Shown one piece after another: positions 25,669-35,234 of a DNA stretch of 64,000 nucleotides (position 1 is the stretch's first letter; each line of letters opens with the position of its first letter). A model generated the notes under the pieces. It had not been told where the DNA came from and ran no database searches. It was given only the letters and a program-made list of their open reading frames with translations. This DNA is from Salinisphaera sp052044135 (GTDB taxonomy: Bacteria > Pseudomonadota > Gammaproteobacteria > Nevskiales > Salinisphaeraceae). A program made the position numbers and the translations under genes. Location: assembly GCF_052044135.1 (NCBI RefSeq), contig NZ_JBQDYF010000008.1:102547-166546 (forward strand). The letters run 5' to 3'.

Positions 25669-26909
25669 ACACCGATTACGATATTGCCGTCGTCGGCGGC
25701 GGCCTGGCCGGTGCCAGCCTGGCGTGCGCACTGTCCGGCAGCGGGCTGCGCATCGCGCTGATCGAAGCGGTGGCCTTCGATGCGCCGGTTGACGAGAACA
25801 TGAAGGCACGCACCACGGCACTCGCCTGGGGCACGCGCGCCATGTTCGACCAGCTCGGGCTGTGGTCGGCGATGGCCGAGGACGCGGCCGCGATCGAGCG
25901 CCTGCATGTCTCGCAGGCCGGGTATTTCGGCCGCGTCACCGTCGACGCGGCGGAGTACGATCTGCCCGCGCTCGGCTATGTCGTGCCCAATCTCACCATG
26001 ATCGCTGTCCTGCGCGAGCGGCTGGCCGGCATGGATCATGTGGATACGATCGCGCCCGCGGCCTTCGAGTCGCTGGCTTATCGGGGCGACGCGGCGGTTG
26101 AACTCACACTGGCCGAAGGTGAGGGCAAGCGCCGGCTGACCACGCGGCTGGTGATCGGGGCCGACGGCACCCACTCGAAAGTGCGCTCGGCGCTGGGCAT
26201 CGGGGCGACGGTCGACGACTATGGTCAGTCGGCGATCATCACCAAGGCCCACACCGAACGCCCGCTGGCCGGTTGTGCCTACGAACGTTTCACCCCGGAC
26301 GGGCCGGTGGCGCTGTTGCCGTTCGTACATGACACGGCGGCCGTGGTCTGGACCGTGCCGACCGACGAGGCGCGGCGCTTGCTGGACTCGAGCGACGACG
26401 ATTTCACCGCCGAGTTGCAGGCGCGTTTCGGTGATCGCCTGGGCCGGTTGACGCTGGCCGGGCCGCGTGGCGCCTATCCGCTGGCGCGCGTGCTCTGCGA
26501 CCGGGCCTGGTCGCATCGTGCCGCATTGATCGGCAATGCCGGCCACGCGCTGCACCCGGCCGCGGCCCAGGGCTTCAATCTGGCGATCCGGGATGCGCTG
26601 GGCGTGGCGGCCGCCCTGCGCGAGCACCAGCAGCTCGACGGTGCCGCGTTCGATCCGGGCGACGCCGATCATCTGGCGGCCTGGGCCGAGAGCCGGCGAC
26701 CGGATCAACACCGCGTGGCCAATTTCACCGACCGCATCGTGCGCCTGTTTTCCAACCGCGTGCCGGGCCTTGGTCATGTGCGCGGCGCCGGTCTGTTCGG
26801 TTTGTCGCTGGCGCCGGGCGTGCGCGGCGGCATGGCGCGGCGCAGCATGGGGCTGGCGCTGCTCGATGACACCGCAATGCGCCGCTCCGACCGCAGGATG
26901 AACTCATGA
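25665..26909 (+). CDS. ubiH: Ubiquinone biosynthesis flavin hydroxylase UbiH
   Basis: 414 residues from GTG 25665 overlapping the pepP stop; the frame stays open far upstream but that part is inside pepP. The FAD-binding GGGLAGASLA Rossmann motif opens the protein. The GADGTHSKVR block and the second FAD motif IGNAGHALHPAAAQGFNLAIRD follow. UbiH hydroxylates the quinone ring in aerobic ubiquinone synthesis. The order pepP-ubiH-ubiI is conserved with E. coli and Pseudomonas. UbiH and UbiI are close paralogues; the assignment of the first as UbiH rests on order. Confidence 0.88.
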   Translation: MNTDYDIAVVGGGLAGASLACALSGSGLRIALIEAVAFDAPVDENMKARTTALAWGTRAMFDQLGLWSAMAEDAAAIERLHVSQAGYFGRVTVDAAEYDLPALGYVVPNLTMIAVLRERLAGMDHVDTIAPAAFESLAYRGDAAVELTLAEGEGKRRLTTRLVIGADGTHSKVRSALGIGATVDDYGQSAIITKAHTERPLAGCAYERFTPDGPVALLPFVHDTAAVVWTVPTDEARRLLDSSDDDFTAELQARFGDRLGRLTLAGPRGAYPLARVLCDRAWSHRAALIGNAGHALHPAAAQGFNLAIRDALGVAAALREHQQLDGAAFDPGDADHLAAWAESRRPDQHRVANFTDRIVRLFSNRVPGLGHVRGAGLFGLSLAPGVRGGMARRSMGLALLDDTAMRRSDRRMNS

Positions 26910-28108
26910 CCACAGGTCCTCGTTACGATGTCGCCATTGTCGGCGGCGGCATGGTGGGCGCGGTGCTCGCCGTCGCACTGTCCGACGCCGATTTCCACGT
27001 CGCGCTGATCGAGGCCAGGCAGCCGAAGCCGCTCGACCCGGACGCCGACTACGATCTGCGGCAATCGGCGATCGCGCCGGGCCCGCGGCGGGTGCTGGAC
27101 AATCTAGGTCTCTGGGAGCGCGTGCCGGCGCAGCGAATCTGTGCCTTCACCGGCATGAAGGTCTGGCAGGCCGGCGGCGATGACGAGCTGTTTCTCGAGA
27201 ATACCGCGGTCGGCCTGCCCGAGCTCGGGCATATCGTGGAGAATGCGCTGGTGGTCGATGCCGCGTGGCAGGCGCTCGAGCATGTCGATGTCTATTGCCC
27301 GGCCCGCCTCGCGTCGCTGGCAGTCGACGACAACGCCGCACGGCTGACGCTCGATGATGAACAGGAGATCACCGCGGCCCTGGTGGTCGGGGCCGAAGGG
27401 GCGAATTCGCCGGTGCGCGAAGCCGCCGGCATCGCCACCACGGGATGGGCGTATGGCCAGCGTTGCACGGTCGGCACGGTCACGACCGCGCACCACCACC
27501 GACATATCGCCTGGCAGCGCTTCACCGAAACCGGCCCGGTGGCGTTTCTGCCGTTGTCGGATGGCCGGTGCTCGCTGGCCTGGCACGCCGACGAAGCGCT
27601 GGCGGATGAATTGGCCGCACTCGATCATGACGAATTCTGTCGCCGGCTAACCGAGGCCAGCGGCGGCGCGCTCGGGCGCATCGAGCACATGGGCCCGCGT
27701 GCGGCGTTCCCGCTCAAGCTCATGCATGCGCGCGAATACGTACAACCGCGCGTGGCGATCGCCGGCGATGCCGCACACGTCGTCCATCCCATGGCCGGGC
27801 AGGGGGTGAACCTGGGGCTGCTGGATGTCGCCGAGCTGGTGGCCGCACTCGAGGCGGGCCGCGCGGCGGGGGCGGATGCCGGCGAATTGCGCTACCTCAA
27901 GCGTTATCAGCGCGCGCGCATGGCCGACAACATGATGATGCTGGCCGCCACCGATGGCCTGAAGCGGCTCTACGGCAGCCGCAACCCGCTGCTGCGCGCG
28001 TTGCGCGGACTGGCGATCGGCGGTGCGTCGCGGCTGGCGCCGATGCGCCGGGTCATGATCAGCCAGGCCGCGGGGCTTTCCCCCGACGGCGCGCGACTGT
28101 TGCGCTAG
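26906..28108 (+). CDS. ubiI: UbiH/UbiI-type FAD-dependent hydroxylase (VisC/UbiI)
   Basis: 400 residues, start ATG 26906 in an ATGA overlap with ubiH. FAD motifs are VGGGMVGAVLAVAL near the N-terminus, GAEGANSPVREAAG, and AGDAAHVVHPMAGQGVNLGLLDV. UbiI hydroxylates C5 of the ubiquinone ring. It is the second of two tandem paralogues and the last gene before the glycine riboswitch. UbiF-like activity cannot be excluded from sequence alone. Confidence 0.85.
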   Translation: MTTGPRYDVAIVGGGMVGAVLAVALSDADFHVALIEARQPKPLDPDADYDLRQSAIAPGPRRVLDNLGLWERVPAQRICAFTGMKVWQAGGDDELFLENTAVGLPELGHIVENALVVDAAWQALEHVDVYCPARLASLAVDDNAARLTLDDEQEITAALVVGAEGANSPVREAAGIATTGWAYGQRCTVGTVTTAHHHRHIAWQRFTETGPVAFLPLSDGRCSLAWHADEALADELAALDHDEFCRRLTEASGGALGRIEHMGPRAAFPLKLMHAREYVQPRVAIAGDAAHVVHPMAGQGVNLGLLDVAELVAALEAGRAAGADAGELRYLKRYQRARMADNMMMLAATDGLKRLYGSRNPLLRALRGLAIGGASRLAPMRRVMISQAAGLSPDGARLLR

Positions 28109-28199
28109 CGCGGGCCGCGCGCGCTAAACGGCGACAGGCCCGGGGCGCGCCATTTGGCATGGTCCGGCGCGCCCGGTATAGTTCGTCCCACGATCGCAA

Positions 28200-28390
28200 A
28201 ACGCGTGGGAGAGAGCGGGCACGCCCGCCGCCGAAGGCGCAATTCCGCCCGGAAACGCTCAGGCCACAGGACCACGCGCGGGCCGGCTCGCCGGCCACGA
28301 TCGACTCTGGAGAGCAACCGCCAAGGCGGTTCACCGACGGGGCGAATCTCTCAGGTGCCAGGACAGAGGGGCGGCGGAACGAGACCGACG
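28200..28390 (+). ncRNA. Tandem glycine riboswitch upstream of gcvT
   Basis: Two glycine aptamers in series. Aptamer 1 (about 28203-28275) has GGGAGAGAGC, CGCCGAAGGCGCAA and CGCTCAGGCCACAGGAC. Aptamer 2 (about 28303-28372) has CTCTGGAGAGC, CCGACGGGGCGAATCTCTCAGGTGCCAGGACAGAG-type core words. These are the conserved elements of the known family, in the right order, and the RNA leads straight into gcvT 40 bp later. Glycine binding normally turns on gcv expression, so glycine is degraded when abundant. It explains the 323-bp gap. Confidence 0.93.
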
Positions 28391-28431
28391 GTCTTTGAAC
28401 TGCTGCAATTTGCCCAAACAGAGTCGATCGC

Positions 28432-29544
28432 ATGGCCAATCAGACCCCGTTGTACGACGAGCACGTTGCCCTGGGCGCCAAGCTGGTGACTTTCGCCGGC
28501 TGGGAGATGCCGATCGACTACGGCTCCCAGATCGCCGAACACAAGGCCGTGCGTGAATCGGCCGGCATGTTCGACGTCTCGCACATGCGCCCGGTCGACA
28601 TCGAGGGGCCGCAGGCGCGCGACCTGCTGCGGCGGACTCTGGCCAACGATGTGGCCAAGATCGACCAAGTGGGCCGTGCCTTCTATACCTGCATGCTCAA
28701 TACCCGCGGCGGCGTGGTCGACGACCTGATCGTCTATCACCTGGGCGAGCACTGGTATCGCATCGTGGTCAATGCGGCCACCACGACCAAGGACATGGCG
28801 TGGATCACCAGCCAGGCCCGCGACTTCGACGCCACGGTCACGGCGCGCGACGAGCTGGCAATCATCGCCGTACAGGGACCGCAGGCACGCAAGCTTTGCC
28901 AGCGCATTCTCGACGACGAGCTCGCGGCCGCGGCGATGGAACTCAATCCGTTTCGCGTCACGGTCGCCGGTGAATGGGCGATCGGTCGCACCGGTTATAC
29001 CGGCGAGGACGGGTTCGAGATCATGCTGCCGGCCGACGCGGCGGTCGAGACCTGGCGGGCGCTGCATGAGGCCGGCGTGTCGCCGATCGGCCTCGGTGCG
29101 CGGGACACGCTGCGGCTCGAGGCCGGGCTGAATCTCTACGGCCAGGACATGGACGAAGACACCACGCCGCTGGAGTCCGGCCTGGCCTGGACCGTGGCCT
29201 TCGAGCCGGCGGAGCGCGAATTCATCGGCCGGGATGCGCTGGCACATATCCGCGAGCATGACGAGACCAGGAAAATGGTCGGCCTGCTGCTGGAAGGGCG
29301 CGGCGTCATGCGCCACGGCGCGGCCGTGCGCGCGGCCGGCGACGAGGCCAGCGATGCCGGGGACGCGCCCGGCCAAGTCACCAGCGGCAGCTTCGCGCCG
29401 ACCCTGTCGCGCTCGATCGCGCTGGCGCGCGTGCCCGCCGACTGGACGGATCCGGTCGAGGTCGAGCTGCGCGGCAAGTGGGTGCCGGCGCGCATCGTCT
29501 CCTATCCCTTCGTGCGTCACGGCGAGATCTGCATCGATCTCTAG
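28432..29544 (+). CDS. gcvT: Aminomethyltransferase GcvT (glycine cleavage T protein)
   Basis: 370 residues, tetrahydrofolate-dependent enzyme that releases ammonia from the aminomethyl-lipoyl H protein and forms methylene-THF. The N-terminal LYDEHVALGAKLVTFAGWEMPIDYG block and MFDVSHMRPVDIEG are typical; NPFRVTVAGEWAIGRTGYTGEDGFEI and GLGARDTLRLEAGLNLYGQDMDE hold folate-binding residues. It is first in the gcvT-gcvH-gcvPA-tpx-gcvPB operon and lies under glycine-riboswitch control. Confidence 0.95.
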   Translation: MANQTPLYDEHVALGAKLVTFAGWEMPIDYGSQIAEHKAVRESAGMFDVSHMRPVDIEGPQARDLLRRTLANDVAKIDQVGRAFYTCMLNTRGGVVDDLIVYHLGEHWYRIVVNAATTTKDMAWITSQARDFDATVTARDELAIIAVQGPQARKLCQRILDDELAAAAMELNPFRVTVAGEWAIGRTGYTGEDGFEIMLPADAAVETWRALHEAGVSPIGLGARDTLRLEAGLNLYGQDMDEDTTPLESGLAWTVAFEPAEREFIGRDALAHIREHDETRKMVGLLLEGRGVMRHGAAVRAAGDEASDAGDAPGQVTSGSFAPTLSRSIALARVPADWTDPVEVELRGKWVPARIVSYPFVRHGEICIDL

Positions 29545-29639
29545 CGGCCGGACCGACGCTTTTCCCCGCGAGCGGCTGGAATACGGGGCCGCCTCGCTTA
29601 TCATTTCGACTCGTCAAGGGGCCAATCCAGGATAAGACA

Positions 29640-30035
29640 ATGAGCGATATCCCGAACGAACTTTCGTATACCAAGAGCCACGAATGGGTGGCCAACGACG
29701 GCGACGGCACCGTGACCGTCGGCATCACCGAATACGCCCAGGGCTCGCTGGGCGACCTGGTGTTCGTCGAACTGCCGGAGACCGGCACCAAGTTCGCCGT
29801 GGGCGACCCGGTGGCGGTGGTCGAATCGGTCAAGGCCGCCTCCGATATCTATGCGCCGGTCGACGGCGAGATCGTCGAGGTCAACGAGGAACTGGCCGAT
29901 TCGCCCGAGCGCGTCAACGAAGATCCGTTCGGCGAGGGCTGGTTGTTCAAGATGACGGTCGATAACACCGCGCATCTCGACGACCTGCTGGACGCCGATG
30001 CCTACGGTGAGATCGTCGAAGCCGAAGAAGACTGA
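29640..30035 (+). CDS. gcvH: Glycine cleavage H protein GcvH
   Basis: 131 residues from ATG 29640, which gives MSDIPNELSYTKSHEWV; the upstream open frame to 29478 lies inside gcvT. The lipoylation lysine sits in VESVKAASDIYAPV. H protein carries the aminomethyl group between the P and T proteins. The C-terminal WLFKMTVDN block and acidic tail (EIVEAEED) are typical. Confidence 0.95.
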   Translation: MSDIPNELSYTKSHEWVANDGDGTVTVGITEYAQGSLGDLVFVELPETGTKFAVGDPVAVVESVKAASDIYAPVDGEIVEVNEELADSPERVNEDPFGEGWLFKMTVDNTAHLDDLLDADAYGEIVEAEED

Positions 30036-30112
30036 TCGATCGCCTTACGGTGCCGGCGCGCGTCGTCGGCGCCGCTTCCTGGTTTTCAGCCCGGTTTCAA
30101 CCTGCAAACGCT

Positions 30113-31489
30113 ATGCCTTTCATTCCCCATACCGACAAGGACATCACGGACATGCTGGCCGCCATCGGCGCGGACAGTGTCGATGCCCTGTTTTCCGAGA
30201 TCGACCCGAAGCTGCGCAACGTCGATATCTCGGCGATTCCGGAACGCGCCAGCGAGCAGGCCGTCACCCGCTTGATGCACCAGCGCGCCGCGCGGGATGC
30301 CGGGGGGTTGTGCTTCATCGGCGCGGGTGCCTACGAGCATCATGTGCCGGCCGCGGTATGGGAGATCACCACCCGCGGCGAGTTCTATAGCGCCTATACG
30401 CCTTATCAGCCCGAGGCCAGCCAGGGCACGCTGCAGGTCGTGTACGAATACCAGACGATGATGTGCGGTTTGACCGGCATGGACGTCGCCAACGCCTCGC
30501 TGTATGACGGCGCCTCCGCGCTGGCCGAGGCCGTGCTGATGGCCGTGCGGGCCAATCGCAAATCCAAGTCCAGGCGGGTGCTGATGCCGGCCGGCGTGCA
30601 CCCGTACTATCGCGAAGTCGCGCATAACATCTGCGCGAACCAGAACATTATCTTCGAGACCATTCCCTACGGCGCCGACGGCAGGATCGACCGCGCCGCG
30701 CTCGACGCCCGGGCCGGCGCTGACATCACCGCGCTCGTCATCCCGCAGCCGAATTTCTTCGGCGTGCTGGAGGATGTGGATGCGCTCACCGACTGGGCGC
30801 GCGACAACGGCGCGTTGGCGATCGGTGTGGTCAACCCGGTGTCGCTCGCGCTGCTGACGCCCCCGGGCGAGTGGGGCGACGGCGCCGGTGCCGATATCGT
30901 GGTCGGCGAGGGCCAGCCGCTGGGCGCGCCACTGGCCGGCGGCGGGCCGTACTTCGGCATTCTGTGCTGTCGCAAAACCCATGTGCGCCAGATGCCGGGG
31001 CGCGTGGTCGGGCGCACCCGCGATATCGACGGCAAGCCGGGCTATGTGCTCACGCTGCAGCCGCGCGAGCAGCACATTCGTCGATCGAAGGCGACGTCGA
31101 ATATCTGTACCAATCAGGGTCTGCTGGTCACCGCCGCGACCATTCACATGAGCCTGCTGGGCTCGCATGGTCTGGAAACCGTGGCCGCGACCTGTGCCGC
31201 GACCACGCGCGATCTGGTCGCCCGCCTGACCGCACTCGACGGTGTGGGGCGCGTATTCAATACACCGTTCTTCCACGAAGCCGCGCTGCGCCTGCCGGTG
31301 CCGGCCCAGCCGGTGCTCGACGCGCTGGCCGAGCGCGGCATTCTCGGCGGTCTGGCGCTGGGCGCATTCTTCGACGACATGGACGACGTAGTGCTCGTCT
31401 GTGCCACCGAAACCAAGACCGACGACGATCTGGCGGCCTACGCCAACGCGCTGTCGGATGTGCTGGCAGAAATGACAGAGGTGGCCTGA
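30113..31489 (+). CDS. gcvPA: Glycine dehydrogenase (decarboxylating) subunit 1, GcvPA
   Basis: 458 residues from ATG 30113 (MPFIPHTDKDI). This is the N-terminal half of the split P protein. Conserved parts are FYSAYTPYQPEASQGTLQ, the YDGASALAEA block, and VVGEGQPLGAPLAGGGPYFG. The PLP lysine is in the other subunit. Two-subunit P protein is common in Gram-positive bacteria and in part of the proteobacteria, whereas E. coli has one long GcvP. Confidence 0.94.
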   Translation: MPFIPHTDKDITDMLAAIGADSVDALFSEIDPKLRNVDISAIPERASEQAVTRLMHQRAARDAGGLCFIGAGAYEHHVPAAVWEITTRGEFYSAYTPYQPEASQGTLQVVYEYQTMMCGLTGMDVANASLYDGASALAEAVLMAVRANRKSKSRRVLMPAGVHPYYREVAHNICANQNIIFETIPYGADGRIDRAALDARAGADITALVIPQPNFFGVLEDVDALTDWARDNGALAIGVVNPVSLALLTPPGEWGDGAGADIVVGEGQPLGAPLAGGGPYFGILCCRKTHVRQMPGRVVGRTRDIDGKPGYVLTLQPREQHIRRSKATSNICTNQGLLVTAATIHMSLLGSHGLETVAATCAATTRDLVARLTALDGVGRVFNTPFFHEAALRLPVPAQPVLDALAERGILGGLALGAFFDDMDDVVLVCATETKTDDDLAAYANALSDVLAEMTEVA

Positions 31490-31490
31490 T

Positions 31491-32000
31491 ATGAGCCGAA
31501 CCATCACGCGCCGCGGCGCCGAAATGCACGTCGCCGGCGAACTGCCGCAGCCGGGCGATCGATTGCCGCCGCTGCGGCTCACCGGCAGCGATCTGGTCGA
31601 TGTCGGGCTCGACGCGTTCGCCGGCCGCGCCAGGATCTTCAATATCTTCCCGAGCCTGGACACGCCCACCTGTGCGCTGTCGGTCAAGCGGTTCAATGCC
31701 CGCGTCGAGGCCATGACCGGTGTGGTGCTGTTGCAGGTCTCGGCCGATCTGCCGTTCGCGCACAAGCGCTTCTGTGCCGCCGAAGGGTTGGAAAACGGCG
31801 TCACGCTGTCGATGATGCGCGACAAGACCTTCGCCGCCGACTACGGCGTGCTGATCGAGGACGGCGGCATGGCCGGGCTGTGCGCCCGCGCCGTGATCGT
31901 GGCCGATGCCGACGATCGCGTCGTCTACAGCGAACTCGTGCCCGAGATTTCCCAGGAACCGGACTACGACGCGGCCATCGCCGCGCTCGAATCGGCCTAA
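31491..32000 (+). CDS. tpx: Thiol peroxidase Tpx
   Basis: 169 residues, atypical 2-Cys peroxiredoxin that reduces hydroperoxides with thioredoxin. The peroxidatic cysteine is Cys61 in FPSLDTPTCALS and the resolving cysteine is Cys95 in FCAAEGLENG, the same positions as in E. coli Tpx. The closing LVPEISQEPDYDAAIAAL is also diagnostic. It starts one base after the gcvPA stop and is followed 14 bp later by gcvPB, so it sits inside the glycine-cleavage operon and is presumably under the same riboswitch. Confidence 0.93.
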   Translation: MSRTITRRGAEMHVAGELPQPGDRLPPLRLTGSDLVDVGLDAFAGRARIFNIFPSLDTPTCALSVKRFNARVEAMTGVVLLQVSADLPFAHKRFCAAEGLENGVTLSMMRDKTFAADYGVLIEDGGMAGLCARAVIVADADDRVVYSELVPEISQEPDYDAAIAALESA

Positions 32001-32014
32001 CGTTATCGATTGCC

Positions 32015-33508
32015 ATGACTGAACGACTGATCTTCGAACACAGCCGGCCCGGCCGCCGGGCCACCGCCCAGGCGCCGGCAAGCGCGCCCGCGGTGGACGA
32101 TCTGCCGGCGAACCTCCGGCGCCGCAGCGCGCTTGGCCTGCCGGAAGTCTCCGAACTGGACGTGGTGCGGCACTACACCCGTCTGTCGCAGCTCAACTTC
32201 TCCATCGATACGCACTTCTACCCGCTGGGTTCGTGCACGATGAAGTACAACCCACGCGCCTGTAACACGCTGGCCTCGCTGCCCGGTTTTCTCAACCGGC
32301 ATCCGCTGGCGCCGGCCAGCCACAGCCAGGGCATGATGGCCTGCTTTTTCGACCTGCAGGAAATGCTCAAGACGGTCACGGGCATGGCCGCGGTCTCGCT
32401 CACGCCGATGGCTGGCGCGCAGGGCGAATTCACCGGCGTGGCGATGATCAAGGCCTACCATGAGGCCCGCGGCGATACCGAGCGCGACGAAATCATCGTG
32501 CCGAGCGCCGCCCACGGCACCAATCCGGCCACGGCCGTGATGTGCGGCTGCACCGTGGTCGAGATTCCGACCGACGCCGATGGTGACGTCGATCTGGAGG
32601 CGCTGCGCTCGAAAGTGGGCCCGAAGACCGCCGGCATCATGCTGACCAACCCGTCCACACTGGGCGTGTTCGAACAGGACATCCTCGAGATCTCGAAGAT
32701 GATCCACGAGGCCGGGGGCCTGCTGTATTACGACGGCGCCAACCTCAATGCCATTCTCGGCAAGGTGCGCCCGGGCGACATGGGCTTCGATGTCATCCAC
32801 ATGAACCTGCACAAGACCTTCTCCACGCCGCACGGCGGCGGCGGGCCGGGCTCCGGCGCGGTCGGTGTGTCGAAACGTCTGCGCGATTTCATGCCGATCC
32901 CCGCGGTCGGCCGCGAAGGCGAGGGCACAAACGTCAGCTATCGCTGGCTGACCGAAAAGGATGTGCCGCACACGATCGGCCGCCTTTCGACCTTCATGGG
33001 CAACGCCGGCGTGCTGCTGCGGGCCTATGTCTATGCGCGCCTGCTGGGGCGCGAAGGCATGACACGGGTCTCCGAATTCGCGACGCTCAACTCGAACTAC
33101 CTGATGACGCGGCTCAAGCAGGCCGGCTTCGAGGTGGCGTTCCCGGACCGACGCGCCAGCCACGAGTTCATCGTCACGCTCAAGCGCCAGAAGCAGCAGT
33201 TGGACGTCACCGCGACCGACTTCGCCAAGCGGCTGCTCGACTACGGCTATCATGCGCCGACCATCTATTTCCCGCTGCTCGTGCCGGAGTGCTTTCTGAT
33301 CGAGCCCACCGAGACCGAATCGCGCGAAACGCTCGACGGCTTCGTCGACGCCATGGTCGCGATCTGGAACGAAGCCAGAAACGATGCAACCACTTTAAAA
33401 AACGCCCCGGTGAGCCTGCCGGTGCGCCGGCTGGACGAAGTCGCGGCGGCCAAGTCGCTCGATTTGAAATACGAGCCCGAAACCGGCGGCGAGCGTTCGG
33501 CGGCCTGA
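32015..33508 (+). CDS. gcvPB: Glycine dehydrogenase (decarboxylating) subunit 2, GcvPB
   Basis: 497 residues from ATG 32015. C-terminal half of P protein, carrying the PLP-binding lysine in NLHKTFSTPHGGGGPG. Other conserved blocks are FYPLGSCTMKYNP, GAQGEFTGVAMIKAYHE and VPSAAHGTNPATA. It decarboxylates glycine together with GcvPA and passes the aminomethyl group to lipoyl-GcvH. The tail after residue 470 is variable. It ends the gcv operon; no clear terminator follows. Confidence 0.95.
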   Translation: MTERLIFEHSRPGRRATAQAPASAPAVDDLPANLRRRSALGLPEVSELDVVRHYTRLSQLNFSIDTHFYPLGSCTMKYNPRACNTLASLPGFLNRHPLAPASHSQGMMACFFDLQEMLKTVTGMAAVSLTPMAGAQGEFTGVAMIKAYHEARGDTERDEIIVPSAAHGTNPATAVMCGCTVVEIPTDADGDVDLEALRSKVGPKTAGIMLTNPSTLGVFEQDILEISKMIHEAGGLLYYDGANLNAILGKVRPGDMGFDVIHMNLHKTFSTPHGGGGPGSGAVGVSKRLRDFMPIPAVGREGEGTNVSYRWLTEKDVPHTIGRLSTFMGNAGVLLRAYVYARLLGREGMTRVSEFATLNSNYLMTRLKQAGFEVAFPDRRASHEFIVTLKRQKQQLDVTATDFAKRLLDYGYHAPTIYFPLLVPECFLIEPTETESRETLDGFVDAMVAIWNEARNDATTLKNAPVSLPVRRLDEVAAAKSLDLKYEPETGGERSAA

Positions 33509-33604
33509 TGCAATGCTTACAGAGTGCGCCGGCGGATTGATACCGGCGGCGCCTCGGCGGGCGATGAAAGTGCGCCACCCGTTCACTTGACGAAAGGACA
33601 ATCT

Positions 33605-34540
33605 ATGTCTGCGCTGATCTGCGGTTCCTTTGCTTTCGATACCATCATGGTCTACTCCGGGCAGTTCAAGAACGAGATTCTGCCCGACCAGGTGCACATG
33701 CTGAACGTCTCCTTTCTGGTGCCGGAAATGCGTCGGGAGTTCGGTGGCTGTGCCGGTAACATTGCCTATTCGCTGGCGCTGCTGGGCGGCGAGGGCAAGG
33801 CCATGGGGACGGTCGGCAAGGATTTCGACGACTATGCCGACTGGATGGATCAGCACGGCATCAGCCGTGATCACATCTTGCGTATCGATGATGCCTACAC
33901 CGCGCAGGCGTACATCACCACCGACATGGACGACAACCAGATCACGGCCTTCCATCCGGGCGCGATGAACCATGCCCACGAGCAGGCGGTGCCGGATAAT
34001 GCCGGTATCACGCTGGGCATGGTGTCGCCGGATGGCAAGGACGGCATGGTTGCCCATGCGCAGCAGTTTGCCGATGCCGGGATCGATTTCATCTTCGATC
34101 CGGGGCAGGGCCTGCCGATGTTCAACGGCGCGGAGCTGAACACGATCATCGACCAGGCGGCGTATCTCGCGGTCAACGACTACGAGTCCAAGCTGGTGCG
34201 CGATCGTACGGGCATGAGCGAGGCCGAGATTGCATCCCGGCTCAAGGCGCTGATCGTGACCAAGGGCGCCAAGGGGTCGGTGATCTATGCCGACGGCAAG
34301 ACCTACGAGATACCCACCGGCAGCCCCTCGGCATTGAGCGACCCGACAGGTTGCGGCGACGCGTTCCGGGCCGGGCTGATCTACGGCCTGCAGCAGGGTT
34401 ACGACTGGGCCACCACAGGTCGCATCGCCTCGCTGATGGGCACGATCAAGATCGAGCGGCCCGGCACCCAGAACCACGCCTTCACGATGGACGAGTTCAA
34501 GGCGCGCTACGCCAAGGAATTCGGCCACGCGCTGGGCTGA
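33605..34540 (+). CDS. PfkB-family kinase, adenosine kinase-like
   Basis: 311 residues from ATG 33605, with AAAGGA upstream. The ribokinase fold is marked by CGSFAFDTIMVY at the start, EFGGCAGNIAYSLALLGG (first PfkB signature), and DPTGCGDAFRAGLIYGL (second signature, with the catalytic aspartate). Sequences of this kind are usually annotated as adenosine kinase or carbohydrate kinase. It could link to salvage or one-carbon metabolism because it follows the gcv operon by 96 bp, but the substrate is not determined. Confidence 0.8.
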   Translation: MSALICGSFAFDTIMVYSGQFKNEILPDQVHMLNVSFLVPEMRREFGGCAGNIAYSLALLGGEGKAMGTVGKDFDDYADWMDQHGISRDHILRIDDAYTAQAYITTDMDDNQITAFHPGAMNHAHEQAVPDNAGITLGMVSPDGKDGMVAHAQQFADAGIDFIFDPGQGLPMFNGAELNTIIDQAAYLAVNDYESKLVRDRTGMSEAEIASRLKALIVTKGAKGSVIYADGKTYEIPTGSPSALSDPTGCGDAFRAGLIYGLQQGYDWATTGRIASLMGTIKIERPGTQNHAFTMDEFKARYAKEFGHALG

Positions 34541-34576
34541 AAATAGCCTGCGCGGCCTGAGGGGAGATCGCGTTCG

Positions 34577-35119
34577 ATGATGACCGTCATGCCGCGCAGC
34601 GTCGATACCCGGCGGTTGCATCTGCGGCCGCCGGAGCCTACCGATGCCGGGGCCATCTTCGCCTACGCCAGCGATCCGGTGGCCACGCGTTACATGATCT
34701 GGCCGACCGCGGCGGACATCGATGACACCCACGACTTTCTCGACGATGTCGCGGCCGGCTGGGCTGCGGGCGACGATTTCTGCTACGCCGTGACCGACCG
34801 CGCCACCGGCGTGCTGCACGGGGCGGCCTCGTGCCAGTTCGATCAGCACGGCGCGGAGATCGGTTATATCCTCGCGCCCTCGGTCTGGGGGCGGGGGCTG
34901 GCCACGGAGGCGGCCGCGGCCATTGTCGAGGCCGCCTGGGGCAACGACGATCTGTATCGTGTCTGGGCGACCTGTGATGTCGAGAACACCGCCTCCGCGC
35001 GCGTGCTGGAAAAACTCGGCATGCGATACGAAGGGCGGCTCGCGCGCTGGGCGCCGTGCCCTAATCTCGGCCATGCGGCGGCGCCGCGCGATGCGCTGTG
35101 CTATGCGCTGACGCGCTGA
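34577..35119 (+). CDS. GNAT family N-acetyltransferase (RimJ/RimL type)
   Basis: 180 residues. The opening DTRRLHLRPPEPTDAGAIFAYASDP is typical of the RimJ/RimL group, and the acetyl-CoA loop is GYILAPSVWGRGLATEAAAAIVEAA, followed by VWATCDVENTASARVLEKLGMRYEG. Members acetylate ribosomal protein N-termini or small molecules; no specific substrate can be given. It lies 36 bp after the PfkB kinase gene. Confidence 0.82.
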   Translation: MMTVMPRSVDTRRLHLRPPEPTDAGAIFAYASDPVATRYMIWPTAADIDDTHDFLDDVAAGWAAGDDFCYAVTDRATGVLHGAASCQFDQHGAEIGYILAPSVWGRGLATEAAAAIVEAAWGNDDLYRVWATCDVENTASARVLEKLGMRYEGRLARWAPCPNLGHAAAPRDALCYALTR

Positions 35120-35234
35120 CCCCGCGGGCCAGGCGACACGCGCGATGTGTCCACCGACGGCCGGATGCGGTTTCAAGAATTCGTCATTGGTTTGATCGCC
35201 ACGACAGGGCGGCGTGCTGCTAAACTCCGCGCCC

